DNA of 64,000 nucleotides from Archivesica marissinica (GCA_014843695.1 CM026387.1:74756150-74820149), one strand, 5' to 3'. Counted from the stretch's first letter, positions 35,186 to 46,817 are shown. Numbers and translations are program-made. Notes: a model not told the origin generated them from the letters alone.

Positions 35186-35375
35186 GGGGTATAGTTTAGA
35201 CGTATAATTGTGTACTGACCTTTCAGCTCTCTATCAGTCAACATGTTATACAGCAAAGGGATATTTTTTGCATTTTATTTATGTAATTTTTCATTTATTT
35301 GTTGGTTGCTTTGGAAATGTTAACTGAGGCTAGTGCCTCGGTGTGCCTCAGTGTGGCTACGGGCCTGCGTTATCC
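35186..35375. repeat. Dispersed repeat, uninterrupted copy
   Basis: It matches the two halves at 30582-30677 and about 30930-31000, and shows the site before the type-A SINE insertion there. Confidence 0.75.
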
Positions 35376-35444
35376 ACAGTTAAATACTAATCTCTATGAA
35401 ATGTAAATGGAAGGAAGCCTTTCGCGAACATATAGCATTACGAG

Positions 35445-35705
35445 TTTGGGTTTAGCCTCGCGCCTACAGCTTAGGTCATATGGCGACTCTCTAGCTACTA
35501 TTGATAGAAGACCCTGGATGGCCCCTCCGTGCAGTGTTTCATGCACGGACGGACACACTGATAGAACCATCGACATACCGCAGTCATCTGGATAACTTCC
35601 TTACTTGACAAAATTTGACACCACCAATGGGACTTAAACCTGCAACTTTAAGGGGCATATGATTAGAAATCTACGACTTTAACCACTCGGCCACGGAGGC
35701 CACAC
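35445..35705 (-). mobile_element. tRNA-derived SINE, type E
   Basis: The plus strand reads GGGTTTAGCCTCGCGCCTAC, ATATGGCGACTCTCTAGCTA, ATCTGGATAACTTCCTTAC, GGGACTTAAACCTGCAAC (B-box complement) and TTAACCACTCGGCCACGGAG (head). It is in the same orientation as the copies at 7735, 39794 and 54322. Confidence 0.8.
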
Positions 35706-35845
35706 GAGTGTAATTTATCCCCCCTACACCTACGCATCTGTTGTATTGATATAGCAATTACAAACACGATTTAGATTCTTACGTCGTAAGTATGCACGTA
35801 ATGTATTGCAATCTACAAATATGTGCTCTAACGAACTCAAGAAAA

Positions 35846-35920
35846 CACAAGATACAGCACAATAGAGAATGCACTAAATCACAAGATACAGCACAATAGA
35901 GAATGCACTAAAACACAAGA
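35846..35920. repeat. 37-bp direct repeat, two copies
   Basis: CACAAGATACAGCACAATAG followed by AGAATGCACTAAA occurs twice, just before the 18-bp array. Confidence 0.9.
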
Positions 35921-35924
35921 TAAG

Positions 35925-37723
35925 GGGAGGGATCTACATGCTGAGAGGGATTTACATAAGGAAAGGGATCTACATAAGGAAAGGGATCTACATAAGGAAA
36001 GGGATCTACATAAGGAAAAGGATCTACATAAGGAAAGGGATCTACATAAGGAAAGGGATCTACATAAGAAAAGGGATCTACATAAGAAAAGGGATCTACA
36101 TAAGGAAAGGGATCTACATAAGGAAAGGGATCTACATAAGTAAAAGGATCTACATAAGGAAAAGGATCTACATAAGGAAAGGGATCTACATAAGGAGAGA
36201 GATCTACATAAGGAATGGGATCTACATAAGGAGAGGGATCTGCATAAGGAGAGGGATCTACATAAGAACGGGATCTATATAAGGAAAGGGATCTACATAA
36301 GGAAAAGGATCTACATAAGGAAAGGGATATACATAAGGAAAAGGATCTACATAAGGAGAGGGATCTACATAAGGAAAGGGATCTACATAACGAGAGGGAT
36401 CTACATAAGGAAAGGGATCTACATAACGAGAGGGATCTACATAAGGAAAGGGATCTACATAACGAGAGGGATCTACATAAGGAGAGGGATCTACATAAGG
36501 AAAGGGATATACATAAGGAGAGGGATCTACATAAGGAAAGGGATCTACATAATGAAAGGGATATACATAAGGAATGGGATCTACATAAGGAAAGGGATAT
36601 ACATAAGGAATGGGATCTACATAAGGAAAGGGATATACATAAGGAAAGGGATATACATAAGGAGAGGGATCTACATAAGGAAAGGGATATACATAAGGAA
36701 TGGGATCTACATAAGGAAAGGGATATATATAAGGAATGGGATCTACATAAGGAAAGGGATATACATAAGGAATGGGATCTACATAAGGAATGGGATCTAC
36801 ATAAGGAGAGGGATCTACATAAGGAATGGGATCTACATAAGGAATGGGATCTACATAAGGAGAGGGATCTACATAAGGAATGGGATCTACATAAGGAGAG
36901 GGATCTACATAAGGAATGGGATCTACATAAGGAGAGGGATCTACATAAGGAAAGGGATCTACATAAGGAAAGGGATATACATAAGGAAAGGGATATACAT
37001 AAGGAATGGGATCTACATAAGGAGAGGGATCTACATAAGGAATGGGATCTACATAAGGAGAGGGATCTACATAAGGAAAGGGATCTACATAAGGAAAGGG
37101 GTATACATAAGGAGAGGGATCTACATAAGGAGAGGGATCTACATAAGGAATGGGATCTACATAAGGAATGGGATCTACATAAGGAGAGGGATCTACATAA
37201 GGAAAGGGATATACATAAGGAAAGGGATCTACATAAGGAGAGGGGTATACATAAGGAATGGGATCTACATAAGGAAAGGGATCTACATAAGGAGAGGGGT
37301 CTACATAAGGAATGGGATCTACATAAGGAAAGGGATCTACATAAGGAGAGGGGTCTACATAAGGAGAGGCATCTATATAAGGAATGGGATCTACATAAGG
37401 AGAGGGATCTATATAAGGAATGGGATCTACATAAGGAATGGGATCTACATAAGGAGAGGGATCTACATAAGGAAAGGGATATACATAAGGAATGGGATCT
37501 ACATAAGGAGAGGGATCTACATAAGGAATGGGATCTACATAAGGAAAGGGATATACATAAGGAATGGGATCTACATAAGGAAAGGGATATACATAAGGAA
37601 AGGGATCTACATAATGAAAGGGATATACATAAGGAATGGGATCTACATAAGGAATGGGATCTACATAAGGAAAGGGATCTACATAAGGAATGGGATCTAC
37701 ATAAGGAAAGGGATCTACATACG
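35925..37723. repeat. 18-bp minisatellite, about 100 copies
   Basis: The unit is GGATCTACATAAGGAAAG, with variants GGAATG, GGAGAG and CTACATAACGAGAG. Six codons per unit keep frames open on both strands (GIYIRK on the plus strand, SLCRSL-like on the minus). These are not genes. It fills most of the intron between exons 9 and 10. Confidence 0.97.
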
Positions 37724-37846
37724 TATTTCATTCTTTATTCTCAATCCTGTTGACACACTGTATATTATAAATGACAAGGTATGTACACATATATGAAATA
37801 AAACAATGTTTAAACTAAATAATGGTTAGTATATTGATGTGCTTAC

Positions 37847-37993
37847 GTGCAACAGTAACATTTATTTGGACTGTTTCTGATAGGGATCCGCCATCCGTCA
37901 CTCTTACGGTGAATGATAACAGGTTTTGGCTACCAGTAATATTAGACAAAGACTTAGCTAGTCTTAGGATGTTCTCTTCCATCTTGAAATACT
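37847..37993 (-). CDS. Cadherin gene exon 9 (B-type)
   Basis: Acceptor TTTCTTGCAG, donor GCAC/GTAAGC; 147 bp, phase 1 to 1. It encodes EYFKMEENILRLAKSLSNIT, then LSFTVRVTDGGSLSETVQI and NVTVA. The F-T-V-R-V-T-D-G-G strand and V-x-I-x-V ending are those of a cadherin repeat. The sequence is close to exon 6 (YFKINATGDLRLAEAL, TIRVTDGGGLS). Confidence 0.9.
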
Positions 37994-38114
37994 CTGCAAG
38001 AAACACATGAAGCAAACTCAAACATATGTTAAAGGACACGTGTTATGTTTCTAACGATTATCAATTAGGTTGCCATAGTAATGCACTGTGACCTGTTAAC
38101 ATAGACAGAGGTAA

Positions 38115-39788
38115 TGACTACATGACTGTATGTATATATTGGTAATGAGTGTACGACAGTATGTAAACATTGGTAATGAGTGTACGACTGTATGTAAACA
38201 TTGGTAATGAGTGTACGACTGTATGTAAACATTGGTAATGAGTGTACGACTGTATGTAAACATTGGTAATGAGTGTACGACTGTATGTAAACATTGGTAA
38301 TGAGTACACGACTGTATGTAAACATTGCTAATGAGTGTACGACTGTATGTAAACATTGGTAATGAGTACACGACTGTATGTAAACATTGGTAATGAGTGT
38401 ACGACTGTATGTAAACATTGGTAATAGGTACACGACTGTATGTAAACATTGGTAATGAGTGTACGACTGTATGTAAACATTGGTAATAGGTACACGACTG
38501 TATGTAAACATTGGTAATGAGTGTACGACTGTATGTAAACATTGCTAATGAGTGTACGACTGTATGTAAACATTGGTAATGAGTACACGACTGTATGTAA
38601 ACATTGGTAATGAGTGTACGACTGTATGTAAACATTGGTAATAGGTACACGACTGTATGTAAACATTGGTAATGAGTGTACGACTGTATGTAAACATTGG
38701 TAATAGGTACACGACTGTATGTAAACATTGGTAATGAGTGTACGACTGTATGTAAACATTGCTAATGAGTGTACGACTGTATGTAAACATTGGTAATGAG
38801 TGTACGACTGTATGTAAACATTAGCAATGAGTGTACGACTGTATGTAAACATTGGTAATGAGTGTACGACTGTATGTAAACATTGGTAATGAGTACACGA
38901 CTGTATGTAAACATTGGTAATGAGTGTACGACTGTATGTAAACATTGGTAATAGGTACACGACTGTATGTAAACATTGGTAATGAGTGTACGACTGTATG
39001 TAAACATTGCTAATGAGTGTACGACTGTATGTAAACATTGGTAATGAGTGTACGACTGTATGTAAACATTAGCAATGAGTGTACGACTGTATGTAAACAT
39101 TGGTAATGAGTGTACGACTGTATGTAAACATTGGTAATGAGTGTACGACTGTATGTAAACATTAGCAATGAGTGTACGACTGTATGTAAACATTGGTAAT
39201 GAGTGTACGACTGTATGTAAACATTGGTAATGAGTACACGACTGTATGTAAACATTGGTAATGACTACGCGACTGTATGTAAACATTGGTAATGTGTATA
39301 CGACTGTATGTAAACAATGGTAATGAGTGCACGACTGTATGTAAACATTGGTAATGAGTACGCGACTGTATGTAAACATTGGTAATGAGTACACGACTGT
39401 ATGTAAACATTGGTAATGAGTGTACGACTGTATGTAAACATTGGTAATGAGTGCACGACTGTATGTAAACATTGGTAATGAGTACACGACTGTATGTAAA
39501 CATTGGTAATGAGTACGCGACTGTATGTAAACATTGGTAATGAGTACACGACTGTATGTAAACATTGGTAATGAGTGTACGACTGTATGTAAACATTGGT
39601 AATGAGTGCACGACTGTATGTAAACATTGGTAATGAGTACACGACTGTATGTAAACATTGGTAATGAGTACGCGACTGTATGTAAACATTGGTAATGAGT
39701 ACACGACTGTATGTAAACATTGGTAATGAGTGTACGACTGTATGTAAACATTGGTAATGAGTTACACGACTGTATGTAAACATTGGTA
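38115..39788. repeat. 31-bp minisatellite, about 54 copies
   Basis: The unit is TAATGAGTGTACGACTGTAT then GTAAACATTGG. Variants include GAGTACACG, GAGTACGCG, GAGTGCACG and AATAGGTACACG, and some units read TTGCTAATG or TTAGCAATG. Three units (93 bp) make 31 codons, keeping minus-strand frames open. The array ends directly against the SINE at 39794. Confidence 0.97.
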
Positions 39789-39793
39789 ATGTT

Positions 39794-40012
39794 TGTGGAT
39801 TTGGGGTTTAACGTCGCACCAACAGAGTAGGCTACGTGGCGACCATCCAGCTATTATTGCTGGATGAAAACACCAGAACCAGAACCACTAACTTTCCTCT
39901 GGGTACAATCCGCACATGAAATCATTCGAGACACCCACTTGGATTCGAACCAGCATCGGTGAGAGGCAAATGGTTTGAAGTCAACGACCGTAACCACTCG
40001 GCTACGGAGGCC
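39794..40012 (-). mobile_element. tRNA-derived SINE, type E, nearly full length
   Basis: The plus strand reads GGGGTTTAACGTCGCACCAA, GTGGCGACCATCCAGCTATT, TTGGATTCGAACCAGCATC (B-box complement), then TTTGAAGTCAACGACCGTAA and CCACTCGGCTACGGAGGCC (head start). The element's 5' end GGCTACGGAGGCC is then taken up in every unit of the following 45-bp array. Confidence 0.85.
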
Positions 40013-41660
40013 ATCGATTCTGAGGAGACTACATGACTATGATCGGCTACGGAGGACAGCGATTCTGAGGAGACTGCATGACTATGATCGGCTACGGAGG
40101 CCAGCGATTCTGAGGAGACTGCATGACTATGATCGGCTACGGAGGCCATCGATTCTGAGGAGACTGCATGACTATGATCGGCTACGGAGGCCAGCGATTC
40201 TGAGGAGACTGCATGACTATGATTGGCTACGGAGGCCAGCGATTCTGAGGAGACTACATGACTATGATCGGCCACGGAGGCCATCGATTCTGAGGAGACT
40301 GCATGACTATGATCGGCTACGGAGGCCATCGATTCTGAGGAGACTGCATGACTATGATCGGCCACGGAGGCCAGCGATTCTGAGGAGACTGCATGACTAT
40401 GATCGGCTACGGAGGCCAGCGATTCTGAGGAGACTGCATGACTATGATCGGCTACGGAGGCCATCGATTCTGAAGAGACTGCATGACTATGATCGGCTAC
40501 GGAGGCCAGCGATTCTGAGGAGACTGCATGACTATGATCGGCTACGGAGGCCAGCGATTCTGAGGAGACTGCATGACTATGATCGGCTACGGAGGCCAGC
40601 GATTCTGAGGAGACTACATGACTATGATCGGCCACGGAAGCCATCGATTCTGAGGAGACTGCATGACTATGATCGGCTACGGAGGCCATCGATTCTGAGG
40701 AGACTGCATGACTATGATCGGCCACGGAGGCCAGCGATTCTGAGGAGACTGCATGACTATGATCGGCTACGGAGGCCAGCGATTCTGAGGAGACTACATG
40801 ACTATGATCGGCTACGGAGGCCAGCGATTCTGAGGAGACTGCATGACTATGATCGGCCACGGAGGCCAGCGATTCTGAGGAGACTGCATGACTATGATCG
40901 GCTACGGAGGCCATCGATTCTGAGGAGACTACATGACTATGATCGGCCACGGAGGCCAGCGATTCTGAGGAGACTGCATGACTATGATCGGCTACGGAGG
41001 CCATCGATTCTGAGGAGACTGCATGACTATGATCGGCTACGGAGGCCATCGATTCTGAGGAGACTGCATGACTATGATCGGCTACGGAGGCCATCGATTC
41101 TGAAGAGACTGCATGACTATGATCGGCCACGGAGGCCAGCGATTCTGAGGAGACTGCATGACTATGATCGGCTACGGAGGCCAGCGATTCTGAGGAGACT
41201 ACATGACTATGATCGGCTACGGAGGACAGCGATTCTGAGGAGACTGCATGACTATGATCGGCCACGGAGGCCATCGATTCTGAGGAGACTGCATGACTAT
41301 GATCGGCTACGGAGGCCATCGATTCTGAGGAGACTGCATGACTATGATCGGCCACGGAGGCCATCGATTCTGAGGAGACTGCATGACTATGATCGGCCAC
41401 GGAGGCCATCGATTCTGAGGAGACTGCATGACTATGATCGGCTACGGAGGCCATCGATTCTGAGGAGACTGCATGACTATGATCGGCTACGGAGGCCATC
41501 GATTCTGAGGAGACTGCATGACTATGATCGGCTACGAAGGCCATCGATTCTGAGGAGACTACATGACTATGATCGGCTACGGAGGCCCTCGATTCTGAGG
41601 AGACTGCATGACTATGATCGGCTACGGAGGCCATCGATTCTGAAGAGACTGCATGACTAT
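40004..41660. repeat. 45-bp minisatellite seeded on a SINE 5' junction, about 36 copies
   Basis: Each unit consists of GGCTACGGAGGCC (the 5' end of the adjoining type-E SINE) plus about 32 bp (ATCGATTCTGAGGAGACTGC, ATGACTATGATC) that presumably was host flank at the insertion site. Variation is low (AGCGATTC/ATCGATTC, GGCCACGG/GGCTACGG, GACTACATG/GACTGCATG). Fifteen codons per unit leave 570-codon frames open on both strands, which are not genes. Confidence 0.95.
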
Positions 41661-41755
41661 GACTGCATCAGTTTCCAGATTAACTAGGATATATGTACAT
41701 CTAGATCGGAAACAAATTTGCTATACTTGTTTTTATATATTAACCCATTCAACAC

Positions 41756-42005
41756 AAAATCCGATTAGCGCAGTGGTTAGCGCGCTCGCCTCTCATCCAT
41801 GCAACCGGGTTCGATCCTCGGACCGGGAAGTATGTGGTAGGGTACAGTGGTCGCCATATCGGACAGGTGGGTTTTCTCCGGGTACTCCGGTTTCCTCCCA
41901 CTAGAATGACCACATATACGCTTTCATCCGCGCCAACGAGAGTGATTAATATAAGTTGTTAGAACGTGCTTCGCAATCGTTGTAAAATAAATAAAGTTTA
42001 AATTA
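41756..42005 (+). mobile_element. tRNA-derived SINE, type B, full length
   Basis: TCCGATTAGCGCAGTGGTTA and CCGGGTTCGATCCTCGGACC mark the head; TCGGACAGGTGGGTTTTCTC is the body. The tail is GAGAGTGATTAATATAAGTT followed by AAATAAATAAAGTTTAAA. Confidence 0.9.
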
Positions 42006-42133
42006 TTTGGATGGTCTCGTGATTTCATTTCCTTCTTCACAAAACTTTGATGGATTATTTACCATATAACCTGTTTGCCAATTATTAAAATAGTCTACAT
42101 GAGGAGGGCAATTTACTTATGTTGACCACAATC

Positions 42134-42175
42134 ACTTTCATCCGCGCCAACGAGAGGGATTACTATAAGTTGTAT
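42134..42175 (+). mobile_element. Type-B SINE 3'-end fragment
   Basis: ACTTTCATCCGCGCCAACGA followed by GAGGGATTACTATAAGTTGT is the last part of a type-B body and tail. It ends about 15 bp from the donor of exon 8. Confidence 0.75.
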
Positions 42176-42189
42176 TGTACAGCCCTTAC

Positions 42190-42418
42190 CTATTGAAGTT
42201 CCTTCTCCTTCCAGTGTGTAACTCAGTGTATTGAAGGCACTGTCTACATCTGGGTCGCTACAATTCAGTCTTGTCAACTCTGTGTTTTCAACATCCTTCA
42301 CTGTAGCCTGTACAGCTATATCGGTTGGCGTACATATTGGACTTTCATTTACATCCTCTACTGTAATAGTAGCTTTAATATTGCCGAAACCATAGGATGA
42401 TGCGACCACCACATTTAG
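42190..42418 (-). CDS. Cadherin gene exon 8 (A-type with cysteine pair)
   Basis: Acceptor TGATTTACAG, donor ATAG/GTAAGG; 229 bp, phase 0 to 1. LNVVVASSYGFGNIKATITV, then EDVNESPIC, closes the variant repeat. The next repeat (CTPTDIAVQATVKDVENTEL, then RLNCSDPDVDSAFNTLSYTL) contains the two-cysteine pattern of the Aext exons. It is therefore a hybrid: its start matches exons 11 and 16, its end matches exons 5 and 13. This explains why one cadherin repeat (the B1-containing one) is missing between exons 7 and 10. Confidence 0.9.
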
Positions 42419-42639
42419 CTGTAAATCATTAGAAACAGTATAAGAAATATGTGTACTAGAGGACATAGGGAAACGCACACTTGTATAAGTGTGTTTTACA
42501 TGAAAAACAATAACTATATAAATACATAGTTTTAAAGATTTTGGAATATTTTTAGTTGTTCAGTTTGTGTTTTGTAATAAAGATGTGATATATCTTTAAG
42601 GAATCCTTCGTATTTCGTGTTAATGTAATACTCATATAA

Positions 42640-44088
42640 TGTAGGTGTGCGTTTTCTATGTCCTCTAGTATATAATGTAGGTGTGCGTTTTCTATGTCCT
42701 CTAGTATATAATATATAATGTAGGTGTGCGTTTTCTATGTCCTCTAGTATATAATGTAGGTGTGCGTTTTCTATGTCCCCTAGTATATAATATAGGTGTG
42801 TGTTTTCTATGTCATCTAATATATAATGTAGGTGTGCGTTTTCTATGTCCTCTAGTATATAATGTAGGTGTGCATTTTCTATGTCATCTAGTATATAATG
42901 TAGGTGTGCGTTTTCTATGTCCTCTAGTATATAATGTAGGTGTGCGTTTTCTATATCCTCTAGTATATAATGTAGGTGTGCGTTTTCTATATCCTCTAGT
43001 ATATAATGTAGGTGTGCGTTTTCTATGTCCTCTAGTATATAATGTAGGTGTTCATTTTCTATGTCATCTAGTATATAATGTAAGTGTGCGTTTTCTATGT
43101 CCTCTAGTATATAATGTAGGTTTTCGTTTTCTATGTCCCCTAGTATATATTGTAGGTGTGCATTTTCTATGCCATCTAGTATATAACGTAGACGTGCGTT
43201 TTCTATGTCCTCTAGTATATAATGTAGGTGTGCATGTTCTATGTCATCTAGTATATAATGTAGGTGTGCGTTTTCTATGTTCCCTGGTATATAATGTAGG
43301 TGTGCGTTTTCTATGTCATCTAGTATATAATGTATGTGTGCATGTTCTATGTCATCTAGTATATAATGTAGGTGTGCGTTTTCTATGTTCCCTGGTATAT
43401 AATGTAGGTGTGCGTTTTCTATGTCCTCTAGTATATAATGTAGGTGTGCATGTTCTATGTCATCTAGTATATAATGTAGGTGTGCGTTTTCTATGTTCCC
43501 TGGTATATAATGTAGGTGTGCGTTTTCTATGTCATCTAGTATATAATGTATGTGTGTGTTTTCTATGTCCTCTAGTATATAATGTAGGTGTGCATTTTCT
43601 ATGCCATCTAGTATATAACGTAGACGTGCGTTTTCTATGTCCTCTAGTATATAATGTAGGTGTGCATGTTCTATGTCATCTAGTATATAATGTAGGTGTG
43701 CGTTTTCTATGTTCCCTGGTATATAATGTAGGTGTGCGTTTTCTATGTCATCTAGTATATAATGTATGTGTGTGTTTTCTATGTCCTCTAGTATATAATG
43801 TAGGTGTGCATTTTCTATGCCATCTAGTATATAACGTAGACGTGCGTTTTCTATGTCCTCTAGTATATAATGTAGGTGTGCATGTTCTATGTCATCTAGT
43901 ATATAATGTAGGTGTGCGTTTTCTATGTTCCCTGGTATATAATGTAGGTGTGCGTTTTCTATGTCATCTAGTATATAATGTAGGTGTGTGTTTTCGATGT
44001 CATCTAGTATATAATGTAGATGTGCATTTTCTATGCCATCTAGTATATAATGTAGGTGTGCATTTTCTATGCCATCTAGTATATATTT
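42640..44088. repeat. 36-bp minisatellite with a 216-bp higher-order unit
   Basis: The unit is TATAATGTAGGTGTGCGTTT then TCTATGTCCTCTAGTA. The variant TCCCTGG occurs at 43281, 43389, 43497, 43713 and 43929, i.e. spacings of 108, 108, 216 and 216 bp, and the neighbouring variants (GCCATCTAG, AACGTAGACG, GCATGTTC) recur in the same order. About 40 units. Twelve codons per unit keep a plus-strand frame open for 454 codons. Confidence 0.96.
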
Positions 44089-44159
44089 AGTTTAGTGACA
44101 CAGATGTCAAAATACCAAATTGTAGCATATTGATGCACAATATCCACCTCGTTCTGAAG

Positions 44160-44350
44160 GTCAGCCGGAAATAATGGTATTAAAAAGCAAAGTAGATTGT
44201 TGGAGGATAGTGCAATGATACAAACAGAGGCCCATTCCAGAGTGTCCTCTGGTTCTTTTACGTGCATAGTGTAAAGCACCGACACGAGACCTCGGTTTTA
44301 AGTAACATCTGAATGACTGTTAATATTATTAGTGTCATACGGGGATTCGA
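44160..44350 (-). mobile_element. tRNA-derived SINE, type A, diverged
   Basis: The plus strand reads GTTGGAGGATAGTGCAATGA, AGAGTGTCCTCTGGTTCTTT, AAAGCACCGACACGAGACCT and TACGGGGATTCGAACATGCG. The tail and the tRNA-like head are missing. Confidence 0.8.
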
Positions 44351-44506
44351 ACATGCGTGGTATTATTGACAACGGAATAGAAACGCATGCACTTTTAGAC
44401 GTCAATCAACAACTTTGACCAATCAGCAACGTCTACCGAGCCCAGTATAAGCTAGGATAAGGCCCAACATTGCGAACATAATAACAATGTAAAGATTCAC
44501 ACTTAC

Positions 44507-44751
44507 ATGCCATTCACCGACTTCCCCTTGCAGAGAACCAGCCGTACACAAATGTAGTTGGTCGTTGGTTGTGTTATCCGTACTCAGGAAGAATATCTGT
44601 GTGCCATTACCACTGATGACCCGGAAAATAAGGGTTTCACCTTTTACCGGATCACTGCACATAACCTCGAAGGGGAAGCATTCTCCAGCTGCCGTTACCT
44701 CGGACATTGACTTCGATACGACAAACTGTTCACATTCGGGCGGGTATGAAG
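44507..44751 (-). CDS. Cadherin gene exon 7 (C-type, cysteine variant)
   Basis: Acceptor TTTTACTTGCAG, donor GGCAT/GTAAGT; 245 bp, phase 1 to 0. It encodes SYPPECEQFVVSKSMSEV, then GECFPFEVMCSDPVKGETLI, FRVISGNGTQIFFLST and LHLCTAGSLQGEVGEWHV. The cysteine spacing (PPEC, GEC, MCSDP, LC) and the closing G-E-W match exons 10 and 15. CSDP occupies the position of the calcium-binding DxD segment of ordinary repeats. Confidence 0.9.
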
Positions 44752-44984
44752 CTGCAAGTAAAATTAATACAGCATGAGATTATTATAATTGAGTGCATGG
44801 CATTTTATTGAATATTCTATCAAGTGTTAGACTTGTGTAGCTTAAATGTATTTCATAGATGCAATATTGAATTATTATATATAAATACTACTTCATACAG
44901 AGGATTTATATTTACGAGGTCCTTTCATGAAATCAGAACATGTAAGTTATTAATGTCTAAACACGATAAAACGCCATAATATAT
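44752..44984. other. Short intron sequence without recognisable content
   Basis: Acceptor tract and AT-rich sequence only. Confidence 0.4.
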
Positions 44985-45062
44985 AGCAGGCTTCGAACCC
45001 TTATTGACACGCTCGATGCCTGGCATTAGCAAATATAACCACTATAGCTGCACCAAGGGCAC
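44985..45062 (-). mobile_element. tRNA-like SINE head, fragment
   Basis: On the minus strand, GCAGCTATAGTGGTTATATT resembles an A-box and GGGTTCGAAGCCTGC a B-box. No matching body is next to it. The arms do not pair well enough for a tRNA gene. Confidence 0.45.
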
Positions 45063-45159
45063 AATCCCCAAATAAGTATGATCAAATAAGATAATAAAGT
45101 GGCATTCTATGCATCCGACAGGATCAGTATAATAACAAGGTTAAGCACAGATTCACGTT

Positions 45160-45897
45160 ACCTCCGTCAACCTGCATATATAGCGATGTTTGACAAGGCT
45201 AAGCTCATGTTGTACCGCCGTCAACCTGCATATATAGCGATGTTTGACAAGGTTAAGCACATGTTGTACCGCCGTCGTCCTGCATATATAGCGATGTTTG
45301 ACAAGGCTAAGCTCATGTTGTACCGCCGTCAACCTGCATATATAGCGATGTTTGACAAGGTTAAGCACATGTTGTACCGCCGTCGTCCTGCATATATAGC
45401 GATGTTTGACAAGGCTAAGCTCATGTTGTACCGCCGTCAACCTGCATATATAGCGATGTTTGACAAGGTTAAGCACATGTTGTACCGCCGTCGTCCTGCA
45501 TATATAGCGATGTTTGACAAGGCTAAGCTCATGTTGTACCGCCGTCAACCTGCATATATAGCGATGTTTGACAAGGTTAAGCACATGTTGTACCGCCGTC
45601 GTCCTGCATATATAGCGATGTTTGACAAGGTTAAGCACATGTTGTACCGCCGTCAACCTGCATATATAGCGATGTTTGACAAGGTTAAGCACATGTTGTA
45701 CCGCCGTCAACCTGCATATATAGCGATGTTTGACAAGGTTAAGCACATGTTGTACCGCCGTCAACCTGCATATATAGCGATGTTTGACAAGGTTGAGCAC
45801 ATGTTGTACCGCCGTCAACCTGCATATATAGCGATGTTTGACAAGGTTAAGCACATGTTGTACCGCCGTCAACCTGCATATATAGCGATGTTTGACA
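45160..45897. repeat. 54-bp minisatellite, dimeric then monomeric
   Basis: The unit reads CTGCATATATAGCGATGTTT, GACAAGGTTAAGCACATG, TTGTACCGCCGTCAAC. In the first half two unit types alternate (GGCTAAGCTC with CGTCAACC; GGTTAAGCAC with CGTCGTCC), giving a 108-bp dimer. From about 45620 on only the second core type remains. Eighteen codons per unit leave frames open on both strands. Confidence 0.96.
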
Positions 45898-46141
45898 TGG
45901 CCACGGCGGATAATACCTGAAACAGAATACGTTAACACACATGTTGGGTCAATCAGTGTACAAATACACTCGGTTGTGAACAAAGCTTGGTTCACATTTA
46001 TAACGGACATAAAATAAATTTAAAACGTTGATTTGCATTGGATACTATTGGCTTTCGGCTGCAACACTCATTAACAAAAATAAGTGTTGAAGTATAATAA
46101 CAATGTTACTGAATTAAAATGTACGTAAACGTCCAACTCAC
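45898..46141. other. Short intron sequence without recognisable content
   Basis: Donor flank of exon 6. An AG acceptor-like site near 45920 on the minus strand is not needed, because exons 6 and 7 already join in phase. Confidence 0.4.
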
Positions 46142-46288
46142 TGCTGATAGACACCGATATAGGTACATCAGCAGACAATCCGCCACCATCAGTCACCCTG
46201 ATCGTGAAATTCAAAGTTGTACTACTTGTAAACGACGTCAATGCTTCTGCCAATCTTAGATCGCCAGTTGCATTAATTTTGAAATACT
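46142..46288 (-). CDS. Cadherin gene exon 6 (B-type)
   Basis: Acceptor TTTTCTCTTCAG, donor AGCA/GTGAGT; 147 bp, phase 1 to 1. It encodes YFKINATGDLRLAEALTSF, then LNFTIRVTDGGGLSADVPIS and VSIS. All the second-half marks of a cadherin repeat are present: F-x-I-N-x-x-G-x-L, then V-T-D-G-G-G, then V-x-I-x-V. It has the same length as exon 9. Confidence 0.92.
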
Positions 46289-46402
46289 CTGAAGAGAAAA
46301 CATAAATCATTGAATCAAACCTCTACCAGAATGCTTACGGCATGTCGATCAAATGCTGTTTGTATTTAAATATTTATTCATAATCGGTTGTACTTTTAAT
46401 AT

Positions 46403-46628
46403 TACTTGACAACATTAAACTGGGATTCATTAATCTCCGCCAAAGCCTTCGTAAGTTTCCGTGAACTACGACCAGGACATACGTTAGGTGGTTTTTACCG
46501 TTAATATTTGAATCAAGTCAGTAAGTAAGTGTACCATAATCTAAAGCTCATATTTTACTTCGGAAATCCGATTATTAACGAAGTAAGTTCACGGAATATG
46601 CAAATGTCTCAGTTTAATATTGCCAAAC
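46403..46628. mobile_element. Possible degenerate inverted-repeat element
   Basis: ACATTAAACTGGG near the left and CTCAGTTTAATATTG near the right are partly inverted copies, and CGTAAGTTTCCGTGAAC faces GAAGTAAGTTCACGG. The match is imperfect and no target duplication is evident. Confidence 0.35.
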
Positions 46629-46804
46629 AATAGCATAGTTTTAAATGAATTATTCTAGGTTACCGTATTGTTATAGGTATTTAAGCCGTGAACTTGTACA
46701 GCAAAGTGAACAAGAGCAACGAAGCATTTCCAACTACATTTAGACCATTCGCATAGGTTTCATCTTAATTAACACGATCTCAGCAGAGGTCAAACGAGAT
46801 CAAG
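46629..46804. other. Intron sequence without recognisable content
   Basis: No gene or repeat seen. Confidence 0.4.
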
Positions 46805-46817
46805 TTATCATGATAAC

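Noticed and set aside
35908..37796. Long open frames on both strands in the 18-bp array (GIYIRK and SLCRS repeats)
   Set aside because: Artefact of an 18-bp unit. The same applies to the open frames at 7973-9050, 38065-39783, 39922-41687, 42726-44090, 45099-46010, 49074-50742, 54335-59932, 61640-62669 and 63581-63990.
45898..45935. An additional cadherin exon beginning after TTCTGTTTCAG near 45920 (minus)
   Set aside because: The sequence that follows is the 54-bp array and has no similarity to the other exons. Exons at 46142 and 44507 already join in phase without it.
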